A stretch of DNA of 64,000 bases. It comes from Hydrogenobaculum sp. 3684 (GTDB taxonomy: Bacteria > Aquificota > Aquificia > Aquificales > Aquificaceae). Below, one piece after another: positions 34,969 to 43,767 of this stretch (its first letter is position 1; every line of letters starts with the position of its first letter). The position numbers and the translations under genes were made by a program. Under the pieces are notes generated by a model. The model ran no database searches and had not been told where the DNA came from. It saw only the letters and a list, made by a program, of their open reading frames with translations. The stretch spans positions 124,001-188,000 of the forward strand of contig NC_015557.1 of assembly GCF_000213785.1 (NCBI RefSeq). Reading direction: 5' to 3'.

Positions 34969-35050
34969 TGTGCTGTAAGCATTTCTCTGAGCTATTGTGT
35001 GGCTGTGAATGTTTCTTAGATTCGAAATGCGATTGTATCGCTCTACAGTT
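34951..35050 (-). repeat. 100-bp palindromic right end of the TnpB element, containing repeat copy D
   Basis: Inverted ends AACTGTGCAGAGC (34951-34963) and GCTCTACAGTT (35040-35050) bound an imperfect palindrome with internal hairpins such as GCGAT-TGT-ATCGC. The minus-strand 78-bp unit 35044-34967 is the copy against which A (55/70 identities), B (51/66) and C (19/23 in its best part) align without gaps. The position, after the tnpB frame and at the element end, is where omega/reRNA scaffold is expected. That RNA role is inference. Confidence 0.8.
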
Positions 35051-35078
35051 TTGTACAGTTTGGTTGACCAGGTAAATT

Positions 35079-35489
35079 ATGCTTGATATATTTAACGCTT
35101 TTGATGTATCTGCTTCTGGTATGTATGCAGAGCGCATCAGAATGAACACTATTGCTTCAAACCTTGCAAACTACGAATCTTACAAGACAGACGGCACTCC
35201 TTATCAAAAATTAGAGCCAGTGTTTCAAGCAGTTTACGATAAAAACATGCTTTCAGATGGTTTGGTACCGGTTAATGTTAGCGAAATTAGACAGTCAAAC
35301 GGTTTTAAGCTTATATACGATCCTTCAAACCCACATGCAAACGCTCAAGGGTATGTGGAAGAACCAAATATAAACGTTACTACCGAGATGGTGGATATGA
35401 TTACAGCTACACAGAGCTATCAAGCTAACCTCAGCGCTTTTAATATGACAAAGAACATAGCTCAGTTTACTATTAATAGCTGGACCTGA
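35079..35489 (+). CDS. flgC: Flagellar proximal rod protein FlgC
   Basis: A 136-residue rod protein with ASGMYAERIRMNTIASNLANYES at the N-terminus and VTTEMVDMITATQSYQANLSAFNMTK at the C-terminus. The frame is intact. The transposon has replaced the upstream ribosome site; only AGGT, at poor strength, now precedes the ATG. It leads flgC-fliE-fliF-fliM-fliN. Confidence 0.95.
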   Translation: MLDIFNAFDVSASGMYAERIRMNTIASNLANYESYKTDGTPYQKLEPVFQAVYDKNMLSDGLVPVNVSEIRQSNGFKLIYDPSNPHANAQGYVEEPNINVTTEMVDMITATQSYQANLSAFNMTKNIAQFTINSWT

Positions 35490-35491
35490 TT

Positions 35492-35794
35492 ATGGAAAAT
35501 AAGATAACCAGTATACCGGATTTATTTGCAAACAATTCTTTAGAAAAGCCTAAAAAACAAGAAAATTCTCAAGGAGAAACCTTTTTTGATGTACTGTCAA
35601 ACTTTCTAAACTATGCAAACGATGTACAGCAAACTGCCGAGGCCACTAAGAAAGCCATATTAGAAGGAGCTGATATCCCTTTGCACGATGCCGTAGTTCA
35701 GTTTGATAAAGCTGGTGTGGTGTTGAACTTGTTGGTGCAGGTAAGAAACAAGCTTTTAGATGGTTATCAAACACTCATCAACACTCAAATTTAA
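35492..35794 (+). CDS. fliE: Flagellar hook-basal body complex protein FliE
   Basis: A 100-residue protein joining the MS ring to the rod. The conserved C-terminal half is present: a DIPLHDAVVQFDKAGVVLNLLVQVRNKLLDGYQ-like stretch with the family pattern of helix plus VRNKLLD.YQ.. (about 68-95). It starts 2 nt after flgC. Confidence 0.92.
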   Translation: MENKITSIPDLFANNSLEKPKKQENSQGETFFDVLSNFLNYANDVQQTAEATKKAILEGADIPLHDAVVQFDKAGVVLNLLVQVRNKLLDGYQTLINTQI

Positions 35795-35800
35795 ACATTT

Positions 35801-37300
35801 ATGGATTTTAGAGAAATATTAAACAACTTAAAAGAGCGTTTCCAAGCTTTAAATAAGACTCAACAAATTGCGGTCTTGTCTATACCTGTAGTTTTAGCGC
35901 TCTTAACTGGGTTAATATTTTTTATCACATCAAGAGTGCATTATACCGTTTTATATGGAGATCTAAACAACAGAGATATGGCTGCCATAGTAGAACAGCT
36001 TGAAAAAAACAACGTAAAATACAAAATTACTCAAGACGGTAGGACTATATTGGTGCCAGAATCAGAAGCGAGGCAACTGAGGTTAAAATTAGCAGCTATG
36101 GGACTTCCCACCAAAGGCTATCCAGGTTTTAAGCTTTTAAACAAAATGCCACTTGGTATGACAGATTTTATGCAGCATGTAGAATATCAAAGAGCTTTGG
36201 AGCAAGAATTATCAAACACAATACTTGGATTTAGCAACATAGAAAAAGCCAAAGTAAGTTTAGCAATACCAAAACCAAGTATATTTATAACCCAAAGCCA
36301 AAAACCTTCAGCTTCGGTATTTATAGAATTAAAACCGGGGGCTTCAATCACGAGACGTCAGGTTATAGCTATAAGGAATTTGGTGGCCGCTAGTGTACCC
36401 GATTTAACCCCCAACAGAGTGACTGTGGTTGATAGCAACGGTGTGGACCTAACGGAAGAACTAAACAACCCCTCTTCCTATCTTACGAACGAACAGTTAA
36501 GGGTAAAAACAGCTTTAGAAAACTCCATAACAAAACATCTTGAACAAGTGTTGGGTCAGGCTCTTGGTTATAACAACGTTAGGGTTGCTGTGGATGTAGA
36601 ACCAGATTTTTCTCAAGTGGAAACAAAATCAAAAAATTACAATCCCAACACTACAGCGATAGTTAGTCAGCAGAAAAAACAAGAAACCACCACAGGTACC
36701 AGCGTATCCGGTGTCCCAGGTACAGCCTCAAACATACCACCAATGAGTGGACTTAGACCAAACGCCAATTTTCAATCTACTAAAAAAGAAGTTACTACAA
36801 ACTACGATGTTAGTGTAGAAAAAACTCATGTTGTAGATAAGACCATACGCATAAAGAGAATGAGTGTAGGCGTCATAGTAAACGCTGATCTTAAAAACGT
36901 AAATCTAAACAGCATAAGGCAATTGGTAATTGCGGCGGCTGGGGTAGACCCAAAAAGAGGTGATACTGTATCCGTCATAGCGGTACCCTTTTATAAACCT
37001 GTTGTACCGAAACCTCCTATATATGTTGTTTATGCAAAGTATGGTATAGCTGGTGTCTTGCTTCTTTTGTTGCTCGGAATACTGCTTTTTGTATTCTTAA
37101 AAACCAGAAAAAAACCAGAAGTTCAAGAATTACCAGCTGTAAGTGCAGCTATGGAAGCTTTAGAATCGCTTGAGACTGAAGAGTTGAGAGAAAAGGCTAA
37201 AGAGCTTATTACCGTTGATAAGATGATAAAAATAACCAAGGAAAATCCAGATAAGGTAGCAAAGATTATTAAACATTGGCTTACTGTAAAAAAGGCTTAG
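35801..37300 (+). CDS. fliF: Flagellar MS-ring protein FliF
   Basis: A 499-residue protein, slightly short for the family. Two TM helices (about 24-43 and 408-430) flank the periplasmic ring domains, with YTVLYGDLNNRDMAAIVEQL and IFITQSQKPSASVFIELKPG near the start. The C-terminal cytoplasmic FliG-binding tail is short. fliG is not next to it, which is unusual for this gene order. Confidence 0.95.
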   Translation: MDFREILNNLKERFQALNKTQQIAVLSIPVVLALLTGLIFFITSRVHYTVLYGDLNNRDMAAIVEQLEKNNVKYKITQDGRTILVPESEARQLRLKLAAMGLPTKGYPGFKLLNKMPLGMTDFMQHVEYQRALEQELSNTILGFSNIEKAKVSLAIPKPSIFITQSQKPSASVFIELKPGASITRRQVIAIRNLVAASVPDLTPNRVTVVDSNGVDLTEELNNPSSYLTNEQLRVKTALENSITKHLEQVLGQALGYNNVRVAVDVEPDFSQVETKSKNYNPNTTAIVSQQKKQETTTGTSVSGVPGTASNIPPMSGLRPNANFQSTKKEVTTNYDVSVEKTHVVDKTIRIKRMSVGVIVNADLKNVNLNSIRQLVIAAAGVDPKRGDTVSVIAVPFYKPVVPKPPIYVVYAKYGIAGVLLLLLLGILLFVFLKTRKKPEVQELPAVSAAMEALESLETEELREKAKELITVDKMIKITKENPDKVAKIIKHWLTVKKA

Positions 37301-37312
37301 AGGTAAACAACT

Positions 37313-38278
37313 ATGGCTGAACAGGTTTTAGGTCAAGAAGAGGTAGATCTTCTTTTAAAGTCTCTAGGTAAAGAAGAAGAGGTAGAGGAAAAATCTCTAG
37401 GGTATAAGAAGTTTGATATAGATGATTTAGAGCATATTTCTTTAGGTACAATAGCAGGACTTGAGATTATATTAGAAAAGTGGAGCAGGCTTTCAAGGGC
37501 AAAGTTATCCAGTTTAGTAGTGGCTATTAACAACGTTTACAAAGCAGAAACGTCTCTTATAAGATTTGAGGATTTAATAGCTAAATTACCAGTTCCATCG
37601 TGTATAAACACGTTTAATATTACTGGGTTAAAAGGTACTCACTTTTTGATATTAGATCCTCGTATGATTTATAGTATAGTAAGTGTTATATTTGGCGGTT
37701 CGGCTAAACCTTACAGGATAGAGGGTAAGGAATTTACAAAGTTAGAGTTGAAAATTATAAAAAAAGTGGTAGATTTACTTTTAAGCGCTTTTCAAGAAAG
37801 TTGGAATAGTATATTGCCTGGAGAGGTTATGTATTTGGAAACAGAGGTAAACCCAGCTCTTATAGCTCCCATGAATTCTAAAAAGGAAATGTTTATACAA
37901 GCTCATATAAATATAGAAATAGATGGTATAGAGTATCCTATTTTTCTTGCTATACAAAACTCTTCTTTAGAACCTGTTGTAGACAGGTTAAGGAACGTAT
38001 CAGAGGCATCAGAGTATGTTGATTATGATAGTATAATTAAAAATTTAATAAAAAATTTACCGGTTAGTTTGTCTGTAACTATAGATGGTGGCAATTTTAC
38101 GGTAAAAGATATACTAGAATGGGAAGTAGGCGATACTATAACGCTCAAAACTTCTGCCAACAGGCCAGTTAAGGTAAATATAGAAGGAGTACCTAAGATG
38201 TATGGTGTATTGGGGCGCTCCAATTCTAAAAAGGCTGTTAAAATACTAAAATTATTGGATAATAAGGAGAGTCAATAA
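37313..38278 (+). CDS. fliM: Flagellar motor switch protein FliM
   Basis: A 321-residue C-ring protein. The N-terminal LGQEEVDLLLKSL matches the CheY-binding LSQ(D/E)EIDALL motif. The CheC-like middle domain (about 40-220) and a C-terminal SpoA domain (about 245-315) follow. It keeps the CheY-docking peptide although the only CheA/HPt-like gene seen in this window is broken. Its stop overlaps the fliN ATG. Confidence 0.9.
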   Translation: MAEQVLGQEEVDLLLKSLGKEEEVEEKSLGYKKFDIDDLEHISLGTIAGLEIILEKWSRLSRAKLSSLVVAINNVYKAETSLIRFEDLIAKLPVPSCINTFNITGLKGTHFLILDPRMIYSIVSVIFGGSAKPYRIEGKEFTKLELKIIKKVVDLLLSAFQESWNSILPGEVMYLETEVNPALIAPMNSKKEMFIQAHINIEIDGIEYPIFLAIQNSSLEPVVDRLRNVSEASEYVDYDSIIKNLIKNLPVSLSVTIDGGNFTVKDILEWEVGDTITLKTSANRPVKVNIEGVPKMYGVLGRSNSKKAVKILKLLDNKESQ

Positions 38279-38733
38279 TGCCAGAGGAAGAAAAACAAGA
38301 TAAACAACCTGAAGAGCTCAAGGAAGAAGAAAACAAAGCAGAACCCATACCTCAAAACGATGAAGACTTGATGAAATTGTGGGAAGAGGCTATGCAAGCC
38401 CAAGCTCAAACTGAGTCCAGCACTGAAAACCAGCAACCCCAAGCTACTGTACAAGAACAAGATATATCTAAAGAGTTACAGCGTATCCTTGATATACCTC
38501 TTTCTATTACTGTAGTTATAGGAACAACGGTAATAACTATAAAAGAGTTGCTTAATCTAAGACCCGGTTCTGTGGTGGCTTTGGATGAGTCTATAAATAG
38601 TTTTGTATCCGTTTATGCAAACGGAAAACTCATAGCTAAAGCTGAGCTTGTGGTAGTTGGAGAAAATTTTGGCATAAGGATAGCCGAAATAATAGAGAAA
38701 GAAGATCGCGTAAAATCTTTAGCAAGTCATTAG
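38278..38733 (+). CDS. fliN: Flagellar motor switch protein FliN
   Basis: A 151-residue protein. Residues 1-60 are an acidic, Gln-rich linker. The C-terminal SpoA domain (about 70-145) has LDIPLSITVVIGTTVITIKELLNLRPGSVVALD, split here only for description, and GIRIAEII at the end. It is the last gene of the flgC-fliN operon and is convergent with the PfkB kinase with no gap. Confidence 0.92.
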   Translation: MPEEEKQDKQPEELKEEENKAEPIPQNDEDLMKLWEEAMQAQAQTESSTENQQPQATVQEQDISKELQRILDIPLSITVVIGTTVITIKELLNLRPGSVVALDESINSFVSVYANGKLIAKAELVVVGENFGIRIAEIIEKEDRVKSLASH

Positions 38734-39654
38734 TTATAAGTATCTTAACTTTACTTGTTCTTTTATGGCAACAGCATCCTCTAGCGTAGCTAACGCTGTA
38801 CCAGGTTTAAGCGTTGTGGCTGTCCCTGTTGCCACCGCATATTTTAAAGCTTCTTCATCTGAAAACCCCATATGCTTAGCGTATATAAAACCAGCTACCG
38901 CAGAATCACCAGCTCCTATAGTGTTTACTACCTTAACATCTGGAGGTGTTGCATGCATTATTGCATTTTGACTTACATAAACTATTCCGTCTTTACCTAA
39001 AGATACCAAAACTATCCTTACACCCATTCTATTTATCTCTTTTGCGGCTATTACGGCGTCTTCTATAGTTTTTACATCTCTTCCTACTACCCTAGAAAGT
39101 TCGTGTTTGTTTGGTTTTATAATGTCTGGTTTGTGGCTTATGTTGAATTTAAGGGCTTCTCCATCTGTATCAAGCACTACTGTAGCTGATCTGGATTTTG
39201 CTATATCTATAATTTTCGAATAAACCGCAGGTTTCAGCCCCTCGGGGAGTGATCCGGATATCACTACATAAGAAGGGTTGTCTAAGTTGTTTACCTTATC
39301 CATTAGCTTTGTCAATTCAAAGGGGGGTATGGTTGGTCCTTTTGCGCTTATTATGATTTGGTTGTTGTTTGTATTTATAATGATGTTTGTTCTTGTTTCT
39401 TCTGATATTCTTATAAAATCAAAATTTACACCTTCATTTATCAAAAGCCCCTCTATCTCAAGCCCTGCAAACCCTCCTACAAAACCAAGGGCTACACTTG
39501 GAACTCCAAAATTGATTAGCACCCTTGATACATCTATACCTTTACCGCCCGCATATTTTTCTTCTTTTAATATCCTGTTGGTATCATCTTGCTTTAGCTC
39601 ATCTAGCCATATAGTCCTATCCAAAGCTGGGTTTAAGGTGATTGTATATATCAT
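38734..39654 (-). CDS. 1-phosphofructokinase-type PfkB sugar kinase
   Basis: A 306-residue PfkB-family kinase of the FruK/LacC branch. It starts MIYTITLNPALDRTIWLD, has YAGGKGIDVSRVLINFG and the C-terminal catalytic NTIGAGDSAVAGFIYA. Substrates in this branch are fructose-1-P, fructose-6-P or tagatose-6-P. It overlaps the aldolase gene by 4 nt, so a phosphofructokinase-aldolase pair acting on hexose bisphosphate is likely, but no PTS gene is nearby. Confidence 0.82.
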   Translation of the reverse strand: MIYTITLNPALDRTIWLDELKQDDTNRILKEEKYAGGKGIDVSRVLINFGVPSVALGFVGGFAGLEIEGLLINEGVNFDFIRISEETRTNIIINTNNNQIIISAKGPTIPPFELTKLMDKVNNLDNPSYVVISGSLPEGLKPAVYSKIIDIAKSRSATVVLDTDGEALKFNISHKPDIIKPNKHELSRVVGRDVKTIEDAVIAAKEINRMGVRIVLVSLGKDGIVYVSQNAIMHATPPDVKVVNTIGAGDSAVAGFIYAKHMGFSDEEALKYAVATGTATTLKPGTALATLEDAVAIKEQVKLRYL

Positions 39655-40550
39655 AGGCTCTCCTTAAATATCTTGTATGCCTCTTCTGGGGTTTTATCAT
39701 GCAACGTTATAGCTGATATGGCTTTTGTCATTGCTATGGCTTCTTTTAATGGTCTTTGGTGTATATTTCTACCAGTGCCGTTTCCTCTTATACCAGCTTC
39801 TTTATAGGTATATAACTCTTTTAAAAACTCTAAAACCCCTTCTTTTGAACCTCCTTCACATATAAGCCCAGTATTACCAGCTGCTTCTACTGCTATGTGA
39901 AGCAGTTCTTTTACATCTTTCCCTTCTTGTTTTGGTACTTTTATTTTGGCAAAATCCGCTCCAAGACATGCCGCTACACCAGCAGCCCCAGCTATAAGCT
40001 CTGGGTCATGTTCGTTTTTTACGGCTTTTCCTTTAGGATACATCCATAACACCGCTATCATGTTGTTTTTGTGCGCTTCATAAACAAGCTCTGAGGCTTC
40101 TTTTAGCATTACATGTTCAAACTCACTACCAAGATACACTGTATACCCTACTCCTAATATTTTTATTCCCTTTTGTTTTATGTCTAAGATTTTATCAAAA
40201 TCCTGAAGACTCAAGCTTATTGGATCCCTTTGCTCAAAAGGTACTAAGTTTGTCTTAGAGTTTACTTTGACAAGATAAGGTATGTTTGGATATTTTTTTG
40301 CGTATCTTGTGATAAGCCCAAGCTGTGTAGCAAAAACACCTATTTCTCCTTTTGAGGCTATTTTAAAAAGGTGCTCTGGGTTTGCATCGTCTTTTGCTAT
40401 ACCTTCTCCGTAAAAATCTTTGTTTAGATGTTCTATTTTTTGGTCTCCAGCAAAAAGCATGAGATTTCCGGTGTTTTTTGTAGCTTCGTTGAAGCTCTTG
40501 AGAAATTCTTCTTCACTTGATACATTTGCAGGTATGCTTACTTCAAACAT
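39651..40550 (-). CDS. Class I fructose-bisphosphate aldolase, DhnA/archaeal type
   Basis: A 299-residue TIM-barrel aldolase of the DeoC/LacD/DhnA superfamily. It has NLMLFAGDQKIEHL near the start, AVLWMYPKGKAV, the Schiff-base region GADFAKIKVPKQ and RGNGTGRNIHQRPLKEA at the end. It is expected to interconvert fructose-1,6-bisphosphate with triose phosphates. It overlaps the PfkB gene and the upstream lipoprotein gene (8 nt). Confidence 0.8.
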   Translation of the reverse strand: MFEVSIPANVSSEEEFLKSFNEATKNTGNLMLFAGDQKIEHLNKDFYGEGIAKDDANPEHLFKIASKGEIGVFATQLGLITRYAKKYPNIPYLVKVNSKTNLVPFEQRDPISLSLQDFDKILDIKQKGIKILGVGYTVYLGSEFEHVMLKEASELVYEAHKNNMIAVLWMYPKGKAVKNEHDPELIAGAAGVAACLGADFAKIKVPKQEGKDVKELLHIAVEAAGNTGLICEGGSKEGVLEFLKELYTYKEAGIRGNGTGRNIHQRPLKEAIAMTKAISAITLHDKTPEEAYKIFKESL

Positions 40551-41100
40551 TATTACCCTCCTTAATACTTATTATAGCATTTTTTATAAAGCTATTTAAT
40601 TTTTTTGCCATGGTTTGTAGTGCTATGTTTTCTTGTTCCATAAGCTCACTAAAATCTTTGACAGAAAATGCTTTGTTGTAGTTAAAATCTTCTATCTTAT
40701 AGGTGTTTTTATACTTTAAATAAAACCTTGCTTTTAGTATCATATTACCGCTATTAAATGTTTTGAAGCTTGGTTCAAAGTCGTAAATGTATATTGAAAG
40801 CTTATAATCTGATATGGGTTTTTCCACTAAGTAAGGTAGCGCTTCTAAAAGATAGTTCTTGACAGTACAGTTTAAACTACAAGGAAAACGGTGTTTTGCA
40901 AAATATCTTAGTTGATGTTTATAAATGTAAGCCATATCGTCAGTGTCTAAGTATCTTGGAGAGCTAACGCTTGATATGTAAACTTTTTTGACGTTTGTAT
41001 AGCTTTCTTTTGGTTGTATAAATTCTATGGTTTTTTCTTTTTGGACAAAAGCACAAGAAGATATGAGTATCATACCAAAAGCCAAAAGAATTTTTTTCAT
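40543..41100 (-). CDS. ABC-type transport auxiliary lipoprotein
   Basis: A 185-residue lipoprotein with signal and lipobox (LILISSC-type, Cys at about 16). The remainder resembles the ABC-transporter auxiliary lipoprotein component (PqiC/ABC_trans_aux-like) that accompanies MCE systems. It overlaps the MCE protein gene by 4 nt, which supports an outer-membrane-side partner in lipid traffic. Confidence 0.68.
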   Translation of the reverse strand: MKKILLAFGMILISSCAFVQKEKTIEFIQPKESYTNVKKVYISSVSSPRYLDTDDMAYIYKHQLRYFAKHRFPCSLNCTVKNYLLEALPYLVEKPISDYKLSIYIYDFEPSFKTFNSGNMILKARFYLKYKNTYKIEDFNYNKAFSVKDFSELMEQENIALQTMAKKLNSFIKNAIISIKEGNNV

Positions 41101-42014
41101 TTTGTTTCCTCCAGCGGAAAGGGTTTTTGGCGGTTTATGATAAAAAATGCATTTGGATGATTTTTTATGTGTTTTATTAGAATCCTCATCTCGTTAGATG
41201 TTTTTTGTATATCTTTCAACGTTCTGTTTATCTGAGGGTATACGTTGTCTGTCAATGTATCTGAATTTGTTTTCAGGCTTTTAAGAAGAGTATCTAATTT
41301 TTTCGTTTCTTTGTTTAACTTATCCGCCAGAAGGTTGTATTTTTCTACTGTATTGTTTATATCTTGCACGTTTAGTTCGTTTATCTTGTTGTTAAAAGCC
41401 GTTAAAACTTTGTTGGTATTAGATAAAGAGTTTTTGGAATCTTTTATAAGACTATTTAGGTTTTTTATGGTATTGTTTATGTTGTCAAACAACGTATCAA
41501 ATTTTTTGGTATTTTTAGAAGATATTAGATTGTTTAGATTTTTTATAAGATTGTTAGCCGAATCAAGTATTTGAGGTATATAATCTGATATTTGTTGAAG
41601 TTCTGATGGTTTCATAGGTATTACGTAAGCTTCTAAATCTTTGTCGTAAAAGGCTTTTACTCCTTTCTCACGTTCTAAGTCTATGTAAGATAGCCCAGTT
41701 ATACCGGTGATTCCTAAGCTTGCTATTACATCTTTTTTTAAGTCAAGATTTTTCTCTACGGATATTTTTATCTTTATGGTTTCTTGGTCTTTTGCTATTT
41801 TTATAGCGCTTACTTTCCCAACATCAACACCTTTGTATTTTACCGGTGAGCCTACAGATAAACCAGCTACCGAGTATTTTGTAAAGATGTAGTAAGTGTT
41901 TAAGTCTCTATTTTTAAAAAAACTTGTAGAAAAATATATTGTGGCTATTACAACGCCTATTCCAAAAACTATAAAAAATCCTATCAGCGTGTATCTTGGT
42001 TTTCCTTCAATCAT
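41097..42014 (-). CDS. MCE-domain lipid transport protein (MlaD-like)
   Basis: A 305-residue protein with an N-terminal TM anchor (about 9-30) and an MCE domain (about 38-120, SVAGLSVGSPVKYKGVDVGKV). A long coiled-coil rich in Asn, Lys and Leu follows (about 135-285). It is the periplasmic lipid-binding ring subunit of an Mla-type importer. It overlaps the ATPase gene by 8 nt. Confidence 0.88.
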   Translation of the reverse strand: MIEGKPRYTLIGFFIVFGIGVVIATIYFSTSFFKNRDLNTYYIFTKYSVAGLSVGSPVKYKGVDVGKVSAIKIAKDQETIKIKISVEKNLDLKKDVIASLGITGITGLSYIDLEREKGVKAFYDKDLEAYVIPMKPSELQQISDYIPQILDSANNLIKNLNNLISSKNTKKFDTLFDNINNTIKNLNSLIKDSKNSLSNTNKVLTAFNNKINELNVQDINNTVEKYNLLADKLNKETKKLDTLLKSLKTNSDTLTDNVYPQINRTLKDIQKTSNEMRILIKHIKNHPNAFFIINRQKPFPLEETK

Positions 42015-42741
42015 AACAATGACCTCTTTGACCTTTTATAAAAGATTGTATCCATGGGTGGTTTTGAGCTTTTAACAAAGATGGACTTCCGTTGAAGATA
42101 ACCTTTTTGTCATAAAGTATCAACACTCTATCAACTATTTTTAAAGAGGCTATATCGTGAGTTACTATAACGACGGTGGTACCTAAGCTATCTCTTGTGG
42201 ATTTTATAAGGCTGTCAAACTCATCGGCAGATATTGGGTCTAAGCCAGAAGTCGGTTCATCAAGTATAAGTATATCTGGCTCCAGTGCCAAAGCCCTCGC
42301 CAAAGCCACTTTCTTTTTCATGCCCCCAGAGAGCTCACCCGGATAAGCCCATATGTTGGTAAAACCAACCATGTTTAACTTTACTATAGCGTTTTTAAAA
42401 GCAATATCTTTTGATAGCGAAGTCTTTTTTAAAACTGGATACATCACGTTTTCTACGCTTGTGATAGAGTTAAAAAGTGCGTTAAATTGAAACACCACCC
42501 CTATTTTGTCCCTTATCTTTTGTATGGTTTTCTCATCGTTAAAATCTATCTTTTCCCCGTCAAAGTATATCTCTCCAGATTTTGGTTTTAAAAGAAAAAG
42601 CATCAACTTTACCAACGTACTTTTACCAGATCCGCTTCCACCTACTATGGCCACTATCTCTGATTTTTCTATTTTAAAGCTTATATTCTCATGGACTATA
42701 TGATTGCCGTATCCAGAGTAAACATTTTTAAATTCTATCAT
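42007..42741 (-). CDS. MlaF-like ABC transporter ATP-binding protein
   Basis: A 244-residue ATPase with Walker A VGGSGSGKSTL, Q-loop VFQFNALF, signature LSGGMKKKVALARAL, Walker B ILILDEPTSGLDP and H-loop VTHD. The KKK insertion after LSGGM is typical of MlaF/MCE ATPases. It overlaps the permease gene by 4 nt. Confidence 0.92.
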   Translation of the reverse strand: MIEFKNVYSGYGNHIVHENISFKIEKSEIVAIVGGSGSGKSTLVKLMLFLLKPKSGEIYFDGEKIDFNDEKTIQKIRDKIGVVFQFNALFNSITSVENVMYPVLKKTSLSKDIAFKNAIVKLNMVGFTNIWAYPGELSGGMKKKVALARALALEPDILILDEPTSGLDPISADEFDSLIKSTRDSLGTTVVIVTHDIASLKIVDRVLILYDKKVIFNGSPSLLKAQNHPWIQSFIKGQRGHCYD

Positions 42742-43721
42742 ATGTCAATCTTTGCAAAGATGATAGAGAATATAGCATCTATCACTATGATACCAGATAT
42801 GCTTATCACTACACTTTTCATAACGTTTAATGTGACGTCTTCAGGCTTTTTACCAGAATAAAAACCAAAGTATGTGCCTACAAGTCCTATATATGCCCCA
42901 AAAAACGGAGCTTTTACCAAACCCACGAACACCTGGTTAAATCCTACAACCTCTCTTAGTCTATCAAAAAACATATCAAAAGGGATATCTAAAAAAGTTT
43001 TTGCTATAATAGCCCCGCCTAGTACCATTACGTTGCTTGAAAAAAGCACCAGCAAAGGCGTTATCAACGTAAGAGTTATGATTCTTGGTAAACCAAACAC
43101 CACGTAAGGAGATATGCTCATTACCTCTATAGCATCGATTTCTTCGTATACGTTTCTTATGCCTATGTTTGCCGTGTATCCACTGCTTACCCTACCAGCC
43201 AATATGATACCTGTTATAAGAGGACCAAGCTCTCTAAAGGCCGATATACCTATTAGATTTACTATAAATATATTTGCTCCAAAGCTTATGAGCTCATTTG
43301 CACTTTGATAGGCTATCACTATCCCCACCAAAAACGACAGTACCGCCAATATAAAAAGAGAACCAATGCCAGAGCTTTCTATCTCTTTTAAAAAAGATTC
43401 AAATTCTATATCTTTTATATTTTTAAAACTATGATAAACCAATATTCCTATATACTCTAAAAAGGTTAAAGATAAGTTTATATTTGAGTCTTTTTTTGTC
43501 TTTTCGTTGTTGTATTTTAATAGCTCTTTTACTTTTTGTATAAACTCTATATGTTCTTTTTTGCCCACTAGTTCTTTATCTTTATATTTTTCTAAAAGCT
43601 CCAATACAAAAATGGCTCCAAAGGTATCTAATTTCTCAATATCTTTTATATCTATTGTATGCTCTTTTATAAAGATAGATACATCAATTTTCCCCTCAAT
43701 GGTTTCTTTCGTTAAGTCCAT
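42738..43721 (-). CDS. MlaE-like ABC permease with N-terminal STAS-like segment
   Basis: A 327-residue permease. Residues 1-75 look like a STAS-type cytoplasmic module (DIKDIEKLDTFGAIFVLELLEKY). The MlaE domain (about 110-325) has five to six TM helices and the motif ELGPLITGIILAGRVSSGYTANIG. It begins the operon permease-ATPase-MCE-lipoprotein (then aldolase and kinase). Confidence 0.9.
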   Translation of the reverse strand: MDLTKETIEGKIDVSIFIKEHTIDIKDIEKLDTFGAIFVLELLEKYKDKELVGKKEHIEFIQKVKELLKYNNEKTKKDSNINLSLTFLEYIGILVYHSFKNIKDIEFESFLKEIESSGIGSLFILAVLSFLVGIVIAYQSANELISFGANIFIVNLIGISAFRELGPLITGIILAGRVSSGYTANIGIRNVYEEIDAIEVMSISPYVVFGLPRIITLTLITPLLVLFSSNVMVLGGAIIAKTFLDIPFDMFFDRLREVVGFNQVFVGLVKAPFFGAYIGLVGTYFGFYSGKKPEDVTLNVMKSVVISISGIIVIDAIFSIIFAKIDI

Positions 43722-43730
43722 AGCCTAATT

Positions 43731-43760
43731 TTAACAAAATATACTTTGCAGTGGTATAAT
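43731..43760 (+). promoter_or_regulatory. Promoter giving a leaderless transcript for the 43768 gene
   Basis: TTAACA (43731-43736), 18-bp spacer, TATAAT (43755-43760). The ATG at 43768 is only 7 nt past the -10 box, so transcription should start at or beside the A of ATG. No Shine-Dalgarno is present. Confidence 0.7.
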
Positions 43761-43767
43761 TAAAATT

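Larger units (their letters stand above)
33177..35071 (+). mobile_element. IS607-like TnpB element inserted between flgB and flgC
   Basis: About 1.9 kb bounded by a direct AGGTAAA (33176-33182 and 35070-35076), which contains the GG expected of IS607-type insertion sites. Removing the interval restores AAAGGAGG-TAAATT-ATG before flgC, an ideal ribosome site, so the boundary is well supported. Contents: a mini-ORF like the MerR-type HTH of IS607 TnpA, tnpB, and a 100-bp palindromic right end. No complete recombinase is present, so the copy is probably not self-mobile. The exact ends are ambiguous within the 7-bp repeat. Confidence 0.8.
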
